The notes under the pieces are model-generated. The model was not told the DNA's origin, made no database searches, and saw nothing but the letters and a program-made list of their open reading frames with translations. A stretch of DNA of 64,000 bases from Ursus arctos. Its lineage: Eukaryota > Chordata > Mammalia > Carnivora > Ursidae. The stretch spans positions 102,648,128-102,712,127 of the forward strand of contig NC_079873.1 of assembly GCF_023065955.2 (NCBI RefSeq), given 5' to 3'. Positions 1-12,900 of this stretch are shown here, piece by piece. Every line of letters begins with the position of its first letter. Positions within the stretch are counted from its first letter, which is position 1. The position numbers and the translations under genes were made by a program.

Positions 1-800
1 CTTGGGTGGGCAAGTGATTTCTCCCCTAATGCAAATACATGATCTAGTAAATTGCAGAGTTGGGATTTTAACCTGATACAAAGTTTAGATGCCAAATCTT
101 TTTCACCATATTCACAATTTAGGCAGCTCCAATGAGTTATAGGCTTCTAGTAACCACTAATGTAACCCCTCAGAACAAATAACAATGTATTCTTCAAGCT
201 TATTCATTCAACAGATACTTACCATATTTCTACTATGTATCAGTTTCAGGACAGTTTAGATACTGGGGCTACAATGAAGAATAAGATGGGAGAAATGCTT
301 CATGGGGTCTAACATCCTAAAGGAAGATCAAGGGGGGAAATAATAAGGATTAAAACATGGTGATACAGTAAAGTGACTAAGTGGCTGCTTTAGTTTGGCT
401 GGGCTGTGTCCTTTAGAATGATGCGATCCCAAGTATAAAGGGGAACCATTGGAGGATTTTCAGCAGGATCCTGACATGCTGTGATTTACAGTTTCAAAAG
501 AGCACTTTGGCTGCTGTGTGAAGAATGAAGTGCAGTGAGGCAAAAGTAGAAGCAGAAAGACCAAGAAAAAAGCAGATGACTTTTTAAAATAATTTTCTCC
601 TTTCTTCCACCCTTCAACACATTTGGCAATGTAGGAAAGCGATGGTGTCACTATGGCTGGCGGTTAAAGTAAGAGAATTATTCCTACTTCCCTACACATT
701 GGCCTGTCTACCAGCATTTTCTACTGACATGTCTCCCTGTGTTATATTGAGATTTTTGCCTCACTTCTCAGTCTGACCAGAAAGTTTGGCCTTTCTGCAG
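1..800 (+). other. UTP14A intron (3' part), with an L2-like fragment
   Basis: The window opens inside an intron. About 195-330 resembles the reverse complement of an L2 3' end, with the 'cattcaacagatactta...actatgtatcag' signature. The rest is unremarkable intronic sequence with a polypyrimidine tract before the acceptor at 800. Confidence 0.65.
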
Positions 801-943
801 GATCAGGAGAAAAGCTAGTCCTTTCAGATCTACTTGGGCCTGTTAAAACTTCATCCTCATTGGCCACTGTGAAAAAGCAACTGAATAGAGTCAAATCAAA
901 GAAGACTGTGGAGTTACCCCTTAACAAAGAAGAGGTTGAGCGG
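801..943 (+). CDS. UTP14A: UTP14A exon, about residues 80-127
   Basis: This is the first UTP14A exon in the window. The acceptor is the CTTTCTGCAG ending at 800 and the donor GTGAGT begins at 944. The exon enters with two bases of a split glycine codon and leaves in phase 0. It encodes a leucine-rich start (GEKLVLSDLLGPVK), a serine stretch and then a lysine-rich segment (VKKQLNRVKSKK). The lysine-rich part may contribute to nucleolar or RNA contacts, which is inference. It differs from the human protein at only a few positions, such as S for A in LSDLL. Confidence 0.95.
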
Positions 944-3900
944 GTGAGTTATAGAGAAGGTGGTCTATTAAGGGGAAGAAATCGGACTGACAAGGAAAAA
1001 TAGGGTAAGAAGGGAAGGTGGGGGGAAGCCTCAAACATGGGGGGAGGGAGAAATTGTGATTGCCATGGAGAAGATGAAAATGTACCTCGGAGGGAATGCA
1101 TCCTGAGAAGTAAGCAAGAGCTACTCTCTAGCATACTGACTCTTTCTTGGGCTGAGGAACATTGGCTTCTGATTCCCTGCTGGTCCTTTGAGTTCAGTGC
1201 TTAATTTCATGGCTCTTTCCCTTCATGTACTTCTCCTGCTTCAGATCCACAGAGAAGTGGCATTCAATAAAACCTCACAAGCCCTCTCCAAATGGGATCC
1301 CATCATCCTGAAGAACCGGCAAGCAGAGCAGCTGGTTTTTCCCCTGAGGAAGGAGCAGTCAGCCTTTGCTCCCATCGAACATGTGCTCAGTGGCTGGAAG
1401 GTGAGTGCCACACCAGGAAACTGCACCTTGGCAGGTGAGATTGATGTGATTGGACCTGGTAAACCAAAACCCCAGGTGCAGTCTTCCATTTAGCAGTCAA
1501 GGAAGGGAGAGGGGGGTAGCAAGACTCATGGTCAGTCATGCAATAGCCAGAATTTCTCTGTATTCGCCCTTCATCCATTGGTAGCACATAGCACATGGTT
1601 ATCTCCATGTTTTAGTGTGAAAGCATCTGATTGCCAGTAGAGAGGGAACAGAGTCGTGTTTTCTTTTTCACACCCCAGTTTTTAAAAAGCTTTTAAAGCC
1701 ACATTCTGATCTGGGGAAAATCAGGAACTCAGCAACATTACTGAGCCTTAGTAGGACTACATATGAGCAGCAGAACCAATGGTTGCTTGTAAAGGACTAC
1801 CACATGAACATATAACGTATCATGGGTCATGATCAGAAGTTTAGCAAGTAACTCATTATGACTCTGAGCTGCAGAAAATAAAAAAGTTATCTTAGAGCTG
1901 GGTTGTCCAAACACTAATCCCTGGCAAATTTTTTATTCATCTGAACTAACAAGAATAATTGTGAGTATGGCAGATGTAAGGTTACCAGCTCTTCTTTACT
2001 ATGAGGTTATGCTTTCCATTTTAATAGCATTGAAATAGCTTTTCTTTTATGAGATGATGGCAGTAGTAAATAATGGCACTGGGGGTGGAACAGTAGTTAT
2101 GCCATTGTTGGTAATCCTGTGTTGGTCCCCAAAGCCTCAATTTTTAGTCTGTGAACAACTTCCAGACAATTAGACTTCCTTTTCCAATACGCATTGCTTA
2201 TGGAATCTATAATGGGATATTCTGTCTTAAGTAGGAATAGTCAAAAACAGCAATGCCCAGACTATGGATGGGCGCCCTGTTTATGCTTCTTCTCTGCATT
2301 CTAAGAATCCAGAAATAATAGTGTTCTGTGTGTCAGGAAGTTGAGCTAATTAACGCTAATCAAAGTAAACATGGCTTGCTGCCATAGCTAGACATTGAGC
2401 AAGTCATTGCTTACTATGGGGATAAGCTCTGTTTCAGATATTATTGTTGAAGTCACTACCATTCTCTTTCTAGGATGCTTCCTTTTCCACATGAGAAAGA
2501 GATAAGGTTTAAAGCATGGTTGCAGGATGGAAGGGAGACTTTAGGAAAAAAAAATTGAGAGGTAATACAATTTGTAGGATTCAAAAATAAAAAGTATAGA
2601 ATATAATATTGTGAAAAGGCTGACCCCACCCCTGCCCCCCATCTGCTTATTTTTACCCCCATACTCACTTGGAAATAACCACTTTTGTAATTTTTTTGTT
2701 GTTGGTACCCTAAGAGTTTCATTGCTATATTTGCGTTTACCATGTTTTTTTAATCAAAAGACGCACTACACATTCTTCTGCACCTTGCTTTTCCCAAATG
2801 ACAGCATTATCTTGGAGTTAGCTGGAAAATGCCTAGTTGGTTATTAAACATGAGACAGTGGAAGAGTAGGTTGCATTAAGAATGGTCCAACCTCTGCTCT
2901 CCGGGAATTCCCTGTGCAAGACAGAGTGGAGCCCCCCCCCCCCCCCCCGCCAAACGCTATACATGAATCTACCATACCATTTATTCTAAGATTCATTTTT
3001 TTAAAGATTTCATTTATTTTTGCAAGAGAGAGAGAGAGCACATGCGCACGAACACGCGCATGAGCAGGGGGAGGGGCAGAGGGAGAAGCTGACTCCCCAC
3101 TGAGCAGGAAGCCCAATGTGTGACTCGATCCCAGGACCCTGGGATTATGACCTGAGCCAAAGGCAGATGCTTAACCAACTGAGCCACCCAGGCACCCTTT
3201 AAGATTCATTTTTGAGAAATTAGGACAGTATGGCACAGAGCAGTAAGGAAATGCTTAGGTCAGGGCATGCTTTCTGGTTAGCAACTGAGTTCTCTTCTTA
3301 CAACTTAGAATGCAAAGTAACAAGGACTCTGGAGATTAAGAATCCAAGAAGTCTGAACTATAGTTTTGGCCCAGCTTCCTAAAATTCCGTTTCACTCCGA
3401 GAAGATTTAAATGGGATGATGCGTGAGAAAGCATTTGTAAACTGTAAAGTGCTAGAAATGTTGTAAGGTACCTTCCCAGCCCCTAGCAGCCTACACTAGT
3501 GTTAACCAAATGTTCTCCTCAAAACCTTAGTTTCTCAATATGCCCTCAAAAAGGCGGGGTTCTGTTGCTAGAAAATGTTGCGTGCCCCTGCTGGAAATCA
3601 GCAGTTCATGATATACACTAGCATTTTAAAGGCTATGAGAAGACAGTAAAGAAACCTCTTTGACTTACTCTAACCCAGAGTGTACAAACGAAAATCAAAT
3701 AAATTTAATTTTAAACCTTAAGAAAATAAAGTAAATCTTGTTAGCTGATGAGGAACTTGCTTCAGGAAGAGCTGTCTCCACTGCTGCTTCTGTACTCTTA
3801 CCTTCTTTCCCTACTACCCTACTGAATCTTCTCTCAGAGGGCATTAGTGAGAGGCCTCTGAATCGCTAAATCCCAAGCCCTCTGAGGCTTCAGCCTATTG

Positions 3901-6900
3901 GACGCTATTGACACATCACATTGGTTAAAAAAAACCAACAAACAAAAAACTCTCCTCCCTTGGCTTCTGTGATAACATTGTCTGATTTTTTTTATCTATC
4001 TGACTTTTCCTTAGTTCTTTTTATTATTGCTCTGTAAATTCCATGGCTCTTGGCTTTCACCCATATATACTATAGATCACTCTAGATGCCTTCTTCTGAG
4101 CTCCAGTCCCATATTCCATACGACCAGTAGGCCTTGCCTGGGTCTCCCATACGTACCTTAAACCTCACACAGAACAAAGTAAGCTTGGCATTTTCCTTCA
4201 TTCTGTAACTTAGTCAACAGCATAACTCCCTACCCCGGTCCCTTAGGTTGGAAACCTCAGCCATCTGATTATTCTTCTTCCTTCTCCCCCTCCTTTGCCT
4301 CCCCCTCCTCCCCCCTTAACTGCCACCCCTCTCCAGCCCACATAGTGGGCTCCTCCTGTAAACTTTCTCCGTAATGCCTCTTAGATCCCCAGTTCCTCTT
4401 CTCATTTTCACCTGTCATTCGGCACTTTACATATAAACTCTTACATGATCGTCAGGACTTTCTTTTGGAAACACAAAACTGATTGTCACTCTCCTGCTTA
4501 AAATCCTTCAAAAGGCTCTCTACTCATAGAACAAGACAGAAGCACCTGGTGTTTTAGCTACACTGAACAAAACATTTTCCCTTACATATCTCTCCATATA
4601 TTTGTTTTTATTTACACTAATCTCCATTTGTCCCCCTCCCCGCCCTTACAGAATTGTACTTAATGCCTCAAAGCCTAATTTGAAAGTCCTTCCCAAGCCT
4701 AACCCACCCCCTAATCAAAGTTACTGTTCACTTCCTTCGTGATTGCTCCTGTGACCCATTATGTTGCCACTGGTACATGTGTCTCTGAAAGGCTATGAGC
4801 TCTATGAGGACAGGAACAATCTTAATCAATTGTGTATTCCTAGCACCCTGCACAAGTGCCTGGAATGTAGCTGCAGTCAATAAATGTTTGTAAATTGAAT
4901 TGGAGGGAGATTACAACATTGTAATATAAATCATTTTGTAGCCTGTGATTGATCACTACTGCAAATACTAAAAATGGAAGAACATGCACCTTTACCATTC
5001 AGTAGAATAGGTTTATGGTTAAATCAATAGTGCCGTGTAACATGTGGTGATCTGCGTTTATGCATTTGTCCAGATATTTGTAAGTTTAATACCTACCATG
5101 ATGTATATGGCTGTTGAAGAAAACCGTATATAATACATGTGTGAGGTTTGAAACTGGCTCTGTTGCCTAGGGCTATCTTTGTGCCTTGCCAAGGTGGACC
5201 ATGGCGTGATCAGCCTGATTATTTTAACCATCTACACAGTATTAGTCAAGCAGTAAACAGCATCTTTTGTTGACATGCGAAGTAACTGGTTCAGTCCATT
5301 CATTTCATATATATAGACTGCTTAGCATGCAAAGTTAACTGGAAACTAAGGGATTGGAACCAAAATTAGAAAATGACTAGTTAAATTTGAACTGTCAGGA
5401 AGCTAAGACCTAACCTCCCTTTTCTTCTAGAAATATTCTTTAAAGGAGGCTTATATGAGTCTTCAATTCCTAATTATACAGTAATACACATACGTACTTC
5501 AAATATACGTAACACAGGGACCATTTTGTTTTGCCACTATCAAAACTGACAGTTTGGTACTGTTGTTCCTCCATCCTGCCAGCATTTACCTTAAGGGCAT
5601 CCTGCTTTGATATTTAAGAGAATGGTATTTTGTTTTACATATTTTGGTAATCTGAACAGAGTGATCCCCTCAGTAATATTAAAGAGAAGCTTTGGAATCC
5701 CTTGCTGAAGTTGTCGTAAATCAGAAGAAAATTAGGTTTTATCTATACCGCTGAACAGCAAGACTGGAACCCTTTCTCTTGCTGTAACAGCCAATCCTTT
5801 CCAGTTTGTGATTCCCATTCCAGTATTATAAAAGTAAATGGTCCTAGGATTGTAAACAGGGAAGCTAGGAGCATGGCTTAAGACTGAGAATGTTCTGTTA
5901 CCTCCTTAAGGCAAGAACTCCCCTGGAGCAGGAAGTTTTTAACCTCCTCCATAAGAACAAGCAGCCGGTGACAGACCCTTTACTGACTCCTGTGGAAAAG
6001 GCTTCTCTCAAAGCCATGAGCCTGGAAGAGGTAAGTGTAACAGGCCCTTTGATACATCCAGATGTGCTCTGTTCCTCCCAGTATTTGCCCTCAAGTCCAG
6101 GAGTCACTGTGAATGTCATTCATTGTAGGCTAAGATGCGCCGAGCAGAGCTTCAGAGGGCCCGGGCCCTGCAGTCCTACTATGAGGCCAGGGCTCGAAGA
6201 GAAAAGAAAATCAAGAGCAAAAAGTAAGGAGGCCCCTATTGAAGTGGTCGTGGGTGCCCTGGAAGAAAGTGATGTGGCTAATCATGAGTCCATAGGAAAG
6301 AGCCTTCGACATAGCAACTGGGGTCATGTGGAAGAGGTCCCAAATAGGAGTGACTAGCATTTTTTTTCTCAGACCAACCTCATAGTTTTGCCTGCTTCGG
6401 TAGTGCCCTCTCCTCTGGCTTTGGCTTTCAATCTTGGTTTGCTAAAAAGAGGACTGTTCAATTACTTTCTCTCCCTTCCAGGACATCACGGAGTGGTTCT
6501 GCAGAATGAGCTCTGAATTCTACAGCTGTTGAGGCCAGTAGGGCTTCCTTCCTGCCTTTTTGCCTCTTTGGAACTTCTTCTACTCTTGCCTTGCGCTCTA
6601 GAAGCAGAGGGGACTCTTTGCTCTGCAGAGGTGTGCCCCTGGGGGCTACAGGGGACGGAGAGGCTTGCCAGTCCTCTCAGGTCCCAAACTGGTTCCCTAT
6701 AGTCAGCCAGCTCTGTGATGTCCATTCTAGCCCCTGCATAGGGAAACTCCTTGGGGAGCGGGGACACTTTTGTGTGTGGCATCAGTGTTTCAGCTAAATC
6801 CCTGCCCTCTCACCCTGTAGGTATCACAAGGTTCTGAAGAAAGGAAAGGCCAGGAAAGCCCTCAGAGAGTTTGAGAAGCTGCAGAAGGCCAATCCTACTG

Positions 6901-9900
6901 CAGCATTGGAAGAACTGGAAAAAATCGAAAAGGCCAGAATGATGGTGAGGCTGCCTCTCGCCCCCACCCCTTGAACCGGCTTTCCCCCAGAAAGTGGTAA
7001 GGATCTCACTGTGCCCTTTCTTTTCAGGAGCGAATGAGCCTTAAGCACCAGAACAGTGGGAAATGGGCCAAGTCAAAGGCAATTATGGCCAAATATGACC
7101 TGGAGGTAAGAGATCATTGGGGTGAGAGAAGAGATGGAATTGGAGGACAGAAAGGAAAATCAGTCCCTAAGGATGCTAGCAGAAGCAGAGTTGGGGAAGA
7201 GCCCTGAGGAAGAATGGAAAACCAGGATTCTAAAAAGGCATCAGAAAATCTCTAAGGCAGAGAGGAAAAGAACCAGGAACAAGGTGGAAAAGGAAAGATG
7301 AAAGGGAAACAGCATTGAAGGCAAGTCCAGTTAAAGGGGAGAGGAGCTTTTTTTTTAACCTTGTTTCACGTGTTGATTTCCTTGAGGACAAAGAGTTTGT
7401 CTCCCGTTTTATTCCGTAGCTGTTAACACAGTGGTATATGTGCAGTTTAAACAGTAGGCACCAGTAAGAAATACTTAAGTCAAATTGAGAGGAGGGAGCT
7501 TTACAAAATGAACCGGGAAAGGTGTCGTTGTAGTTACTAATGACAAGGCGCTCGTGCTGTGACCTCTTCCTCCAGGCTCGCCAGGCTATGCAGGAACAAT
7601 TGGCCAGGAACAAAGAACTGACGCAGAAGCTGCAGGTGGCCTCTGACAGTGAGGAAGAGGAGGAAGGTGCAGAGGAAGAGGGTGAACTTGTCCCTGATGC
7701 AGTGAATGAGATCCAGATGGATGCCAATGGACCGAACCCTTGGATGCTCAGGAATCCCTTGAGAGGCACAGGAGAGGCCAAAGTCCGGGACCCCGAGAAA
7801 CTTCCAGAGCCTGTGGCCCATGAGGCTTCTGAAAGTGAGGAAGAAGAAAGACCAGGGGCAGAAGAAGAAATTTTGTTGAATGAATTTGAGGAAAGGCGAT
7901 CACTTCGGAAAAAGTCTGCGCTCAACCAGGACACCGAGCCGGTGAGCAGACAAGAGCCAAAAGGTGAGTTGTGGTAGACAAAAATGGAGAACAGCCCAGT
8001 GCTAGTGCTGTGGATGGATCGAGAGGAAAACTGTCCACGCACACGTGCTACAGAGTGATTAGGCTCTAGGGACTTGCCAGAGAATGCCGTGGGCCCCTGA
8101 AGAGAAGACAGATTCATAATAACCGTTTTCCTTCAAAGGCATTTAATACACAGTCATTTGCATGGCTATACAAGGTGTATTTGGACATGTTTTCTGCTCT
8201 TAAGGGCCTGCGGTCATCAGAAAGACAGAACCACTCCATCCTTGAAGTAAGGGCAGGAGCTAACGTGACTGGTGCCCACAGACCAGACCCAGCTGCATGT
8301 GGTAGCACAGCAAGTCCAAAAGTCCGTTCGTACCCACAGACACAGGCAGATTTTGAGGCATTACGAAATTTCTTCGAATTACTGCTGCAGTTTTCGGCTT
8401 TGTTTGTAAAGTAAGAGTGGCATTTTTAGCACTTCATGATGTCGGTTGATATGTGCCAACGTAGGGTGAGACTTTCTTAGCAGGAATGAAGGACTCCAGA
8501 GGCTACGTGGCAAATTAGAATTGTCACCCCACACTCAGACTCGATCGTATATTATATTTTGTGTTATCTTCAAGAGATTTTTATATTAACAACCTTAGCA
8601 CCCTTGAGACAGGTTAGAAAGCTCCCATTCTGAGGAGAAAGTCTGCTTAGGAAACTACATTCAGAAATCATCTGGCTATCTGGGCAGATTCTTGGGTCTA
8701 ATTTTATTTCCTATAAAAATAATGCGTTCAGATGATGGCAAGAATCTGGTTTTCCATGAAAAACAATATTTTGAAAGAACTGTCATTTAGAATGTATTAT
8801 AGGACCTTTACTTGGGGTTCTCAGCTGGAGACTTCTGGGATTAATAGTTACCAGGAGGCTTTTGGAAAGCGGCACTGCAGGCTGAGATCATGGGGGCAGT
8901 CTTTATACAACCCCGGGACACCAGCCGTATTGTCCTGCACTTCCTCAAAAGCTGGTCCTCTTGCTAAATGTATAGAGTAGTTGGTTCTGGTATGAAAAGG
9001 TGGATTTGGATTTCCTTGGATGATAAATTAGTAGAATGTTCCCAGATCTTCAGGCAAATAGTGTCCTAAAAGAGCAGGAATTTGTGGACCCCCGAATAAA
9101 GTGAGCCAAGGACCTTGGTCCTTGCGGAATAAACATACATGTGTCCAAAGGGAAGATTTAAGTAGCTTCTCAGAGGCTTCCAGCCAAAGCTAGGGAGCAG
9201 GATGAACTTGGAAATGGAGGCAGCTCAAGTCAAGCCAAGAAGAGTTTAGAAGTGTGTCGCTGCCATATTTCCCTCAGGGCTCTCAGGGCCTAGTGGTATT
9301 TGCTCAGATGTTGCCGGTGACTGGAAAATGCCAAGCAACCTGACTTGGCCACAGCAGATTATGAAATGCTGCTTTCAGATAAGACAGTGCTGGATTTGGT
9401 TGGGACGAATAGGAAATGACATTGTAAATTATAAATATTAAATCACATTTTTATAAATTACAAGTAATTACGGTGACAGTGCATTCAGAGGCTACCAGTT
9501 AAAATGGCTTTTTTAAAATTTGGAACTTGGGGCCTTCTCTCCAAGTGGGGTTTACTGCAGGGGAAAATTAAGCCACAGTTCCAGTTACACATTGAGTCAC
9601 TGGCATAGCTGGGATTAGGACCCAGGACATCTGCTTCCCAACATGCTGCTTTTAACTACTAAACTCTATTGCCTGCTATTTAATAGGCAATGATTAGTGA
9701 ACTCTGCAAGAGATCTAGCGAATGGAATCCTCTCTTGCCTGTGGTACCGAGCCCCATGAATGGGAGCACCTAAATGCTCGTTGTTGAGTGTTCAGTAAAT
9801 GTTCATTGACAAGGCAATTTCCAGCCTCCTTTTCTGACAGCTTTCCTTTCTTCCCTCAGATTCTAGCAGCAAGGAGGTGCTGTCTGAACTGCGGGCACTG

Positions 9901-12900
9901 TCTCAGAAACTCAACAGGGAAAACCAGCAGTGTGGGAAGCAGAACATGAGTTCCACGAGGACAGTTCCGGCAGTCCAGAGGGAGGAACCTGCCGAGGTAG
10001 AAGAGGAGCCCCTGTTGCTGCAGAGGCCAGAGAGAGCACACACCGTGGAGGAGCTAGAAGAGCTGGGCAAAGAAGAACGTTTTCAAAATAAGGAAGTCCC
10101 CAAGCCTATGGGGGAAGGGCAGCAGTCGGAGAGGAACCCAAATAATCAGCCTGGTACTCCCAAGGAAAAGAAAAGGAAGGAGGAAATGATTGACCTACAG
10201 AACCTCCTGACCACAAAATCTCCTTCTGTGAAGTCTTTGGCAGTTCCCACGACAGTAGAGGAGTTGGTGAGTAGAGCCAGGGGCATGGACCATTGTGGGG
10301 GATCAGAGCTGGTGCAGAAATCAGTGAAGTTTTGTTGGGCTGGGGGCACATGTCAGTAGTTGAAAGGTCCAGAATAGTATGGGGCCAGGGTGGTCCCAGT
10401 GACCGTTCAATAGATGCCAGTATGTGAGTGCTGCCGAGACTCCCACATCTTAAATCCTGAGCCACCAAACCCTCCCTGAGGCAATTCTAAAACTGCCCTC
10501 AAAGGAAAGAGGGAGGCCCTCAATGCTCTGACCAGATCCCAGGCAGGACAACTCAAAGGTGAGTCATTGAGCTATTGCCAAGGTTGTGCTCTGTTTACTG
10601 GGATATGAAATGGTCCAAGACTGCCCGATTAAGTAACTGAAATTGCTCGAGTGCAGAGCCCTGGCGCCTATCTTTTCAGAGATGTAAGCCAGAGGACACC
10701 CACGTTCTGGGCAGGCCACTTGGAGCTCCCCCTCCTAACACAGACCATTCCTTCCTCCATGCTGCAGCTTCCTTACTGAAAGTTTAAAATTGTGTCATAT
10801 GATAATGAGTTAGGGATATTTACCCTGGAGAGAAGAAAATTGGAGCATGATTGGCTACCCATCCATTTATATTGCAAGACCATCATTGTTCAGCGCTTTC
10901 CCCCTAGGGGGCGCTAAAATGTCACAACCCAAAATTCAAGCGATCTTGCCAGGAACCACTGCAGCTCTTCCACAGCTCTCCAGGCAAGCTGTAGCTCTCA
11001 CTCTTGTTTCTTCCCAGGAAGATGAAGAGGAGAGAGATCAAAAGCGGATGATAAAGGAAGCTTTTGCCGGGGATGATGTCATCAGAGACTTCTTGAAAGA
11101 GAAGAGGGAAGCCGTGGAGGCGAGTAAGCCAAAGGACGTGGACCTGACTCTGCCTGGCTGGGGCGAGTGGGGTGGTATGGGCCTAAAGCCCAGTGCCAAG
11201 AAGAGACGCCGGTAAGAACAGGGAAGAAAGCCTGTCAGAAGTGCACCAGGTTCTCCCACTTCACCCTCATGCATCCTCCCTGCCCTTTTGACTGAGTCCT
11301 TAATGCTCTTAGTCAGACGTCCTGCCGTTCTGCTTTCCAGGTTTCTCATTAAAACCCCTGAGGGTCCTCCAAGAAAAGACAAGAATTTGCCAAATGTGAT
11401 TATCAATGAGAAGCGAAATGTCCATGCAGCAGCTCATCAGGTGAGGGAGAGAGAAACCCTTTGCTGCCTAGCTCTCTTGCTTGAGAAGAATATTCTAGTG
11501 CTCTGTGGTCAAGAGGGATATGTGATCTTGACCACAGAATCAAAGCTGTTCTCTTTTTCACTGACTGGCTCTGAGATGAATAATTCCAGATCAATTCTGG
11601 CGTTTTAATTTCTAACTGAGAAGAGGTTGAGGCTTAAAGGAAAATCTTGGCAGCAATGGTGAAGCCCCCAAATTTGAGTTTTTAGCTAGCACCCCAGATA
11701 ATTCCAATGCAGACAGGTCTCACCAAGCTAAGAATTACCATTTCTCAGGCTTGTATTTGTAGTCAAGATAATTTTGAGAGGCCGTAGGTTTGAGCTGCAT
11801 CTTAAGAAAAATGAAGACCAACCGGTACTCGTTCAGGACAGTGAGTGGAATTAAAATTGTGTCCAATGACAAGCCAGGGACGTTTACCCAAGAGAAGCAA
11901 ACTGGAGCATGATTGTGGTCTTCGAGTATATTGAAGGCTGTCATGTGGAGTGCAGTCACATAAAGTAGCAGTTAGGGGGAAAGCAGGGAGTTCAGTTCGA
12001 GGAGAAACTTTTGGGGACACCTGGCTGGCTCATTCGGTAGAGCTTGTGGCTCTTGATCTCAGGGTCATGAGTTCAAGCCCCACACTGGGCGTGGAGCCTA
12101 CTTGAAAAAAAAAAAAAAACATTCCACTGGTCCACAGGGAGAATGGGTTGCCCTAGGGATATGAGCGTGTGTAGAGGGGAACTCCGGAATGAGACTGGAC
12201 TCAGTGATTTTTATGTTCCCTTAAATTCTGAAAGTCTGTTGACCCTGAGACCTGTCCCCAGCCAGTATAATATTTAAATGAGTTGTAGTTTTTCTTCTGA
12301 AAAAGAGGGGGATCTGTTTAATACAAAAGAGAAGTAAGAAATCATCATTTCATTGATACTCTACTGATCTTATTCTGTGAACCAGTCCCTGTGGAAACTG
12401 AATTGTAACCACTGTAATCCCAGTTGGAGATCTATAACCACAAAATAGGCAATGATCAGGCAGTTACACGATAAAAGAGAGAGAAAACGTGTTAAAAGAG
12501 TGCTTCACCAGGACAGGAAGGGCAGTGTGGACCTCAGTAAAATCAGGAGTCTTGCCTTTAAAAAAAAAAAAATACAGTCACAGTAAACTGACAGTTTTCC
12601 AAGAATCTCCCTGATTTTCCTCATCTTTTTAATAAGCTATAGACTGCAGGTCCCAGCATGCAGTAGAATAAAGTGTACTTCAAGCAGAAGGAAAAAAGAA
12701 AAGCCTCCTAAGACTGAATATTTTGCCCAGGTGTTTTTTTTTTCTCTTACTTTACGTGACAGGCACAGATCTAGGCAGCAATCCCACTAAGGCATAGACA
12801 TTCCCTTAACCTAAAGAAAATCTGCATCCTTCACTACCACCAGGACCACCCAACAGTACTCAGCTTCTCAAGTGTTCCACTGAATATTCTCCAAAGACTA

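Noticed and set aside
1188..1493. A 101-codon open frame as a separate gene
   Set aside because: Its middle is a UTP14A exon bounded by consensus splice sites. The ends are intron.
7230..8117. A 295-codon reverse-strand open frame
   Set aside because: It is a shadow antisense to the UTP14A exon at 7576-7963, whose acidic GAG/GAA codons read as serine/leucine codons on the other strand.
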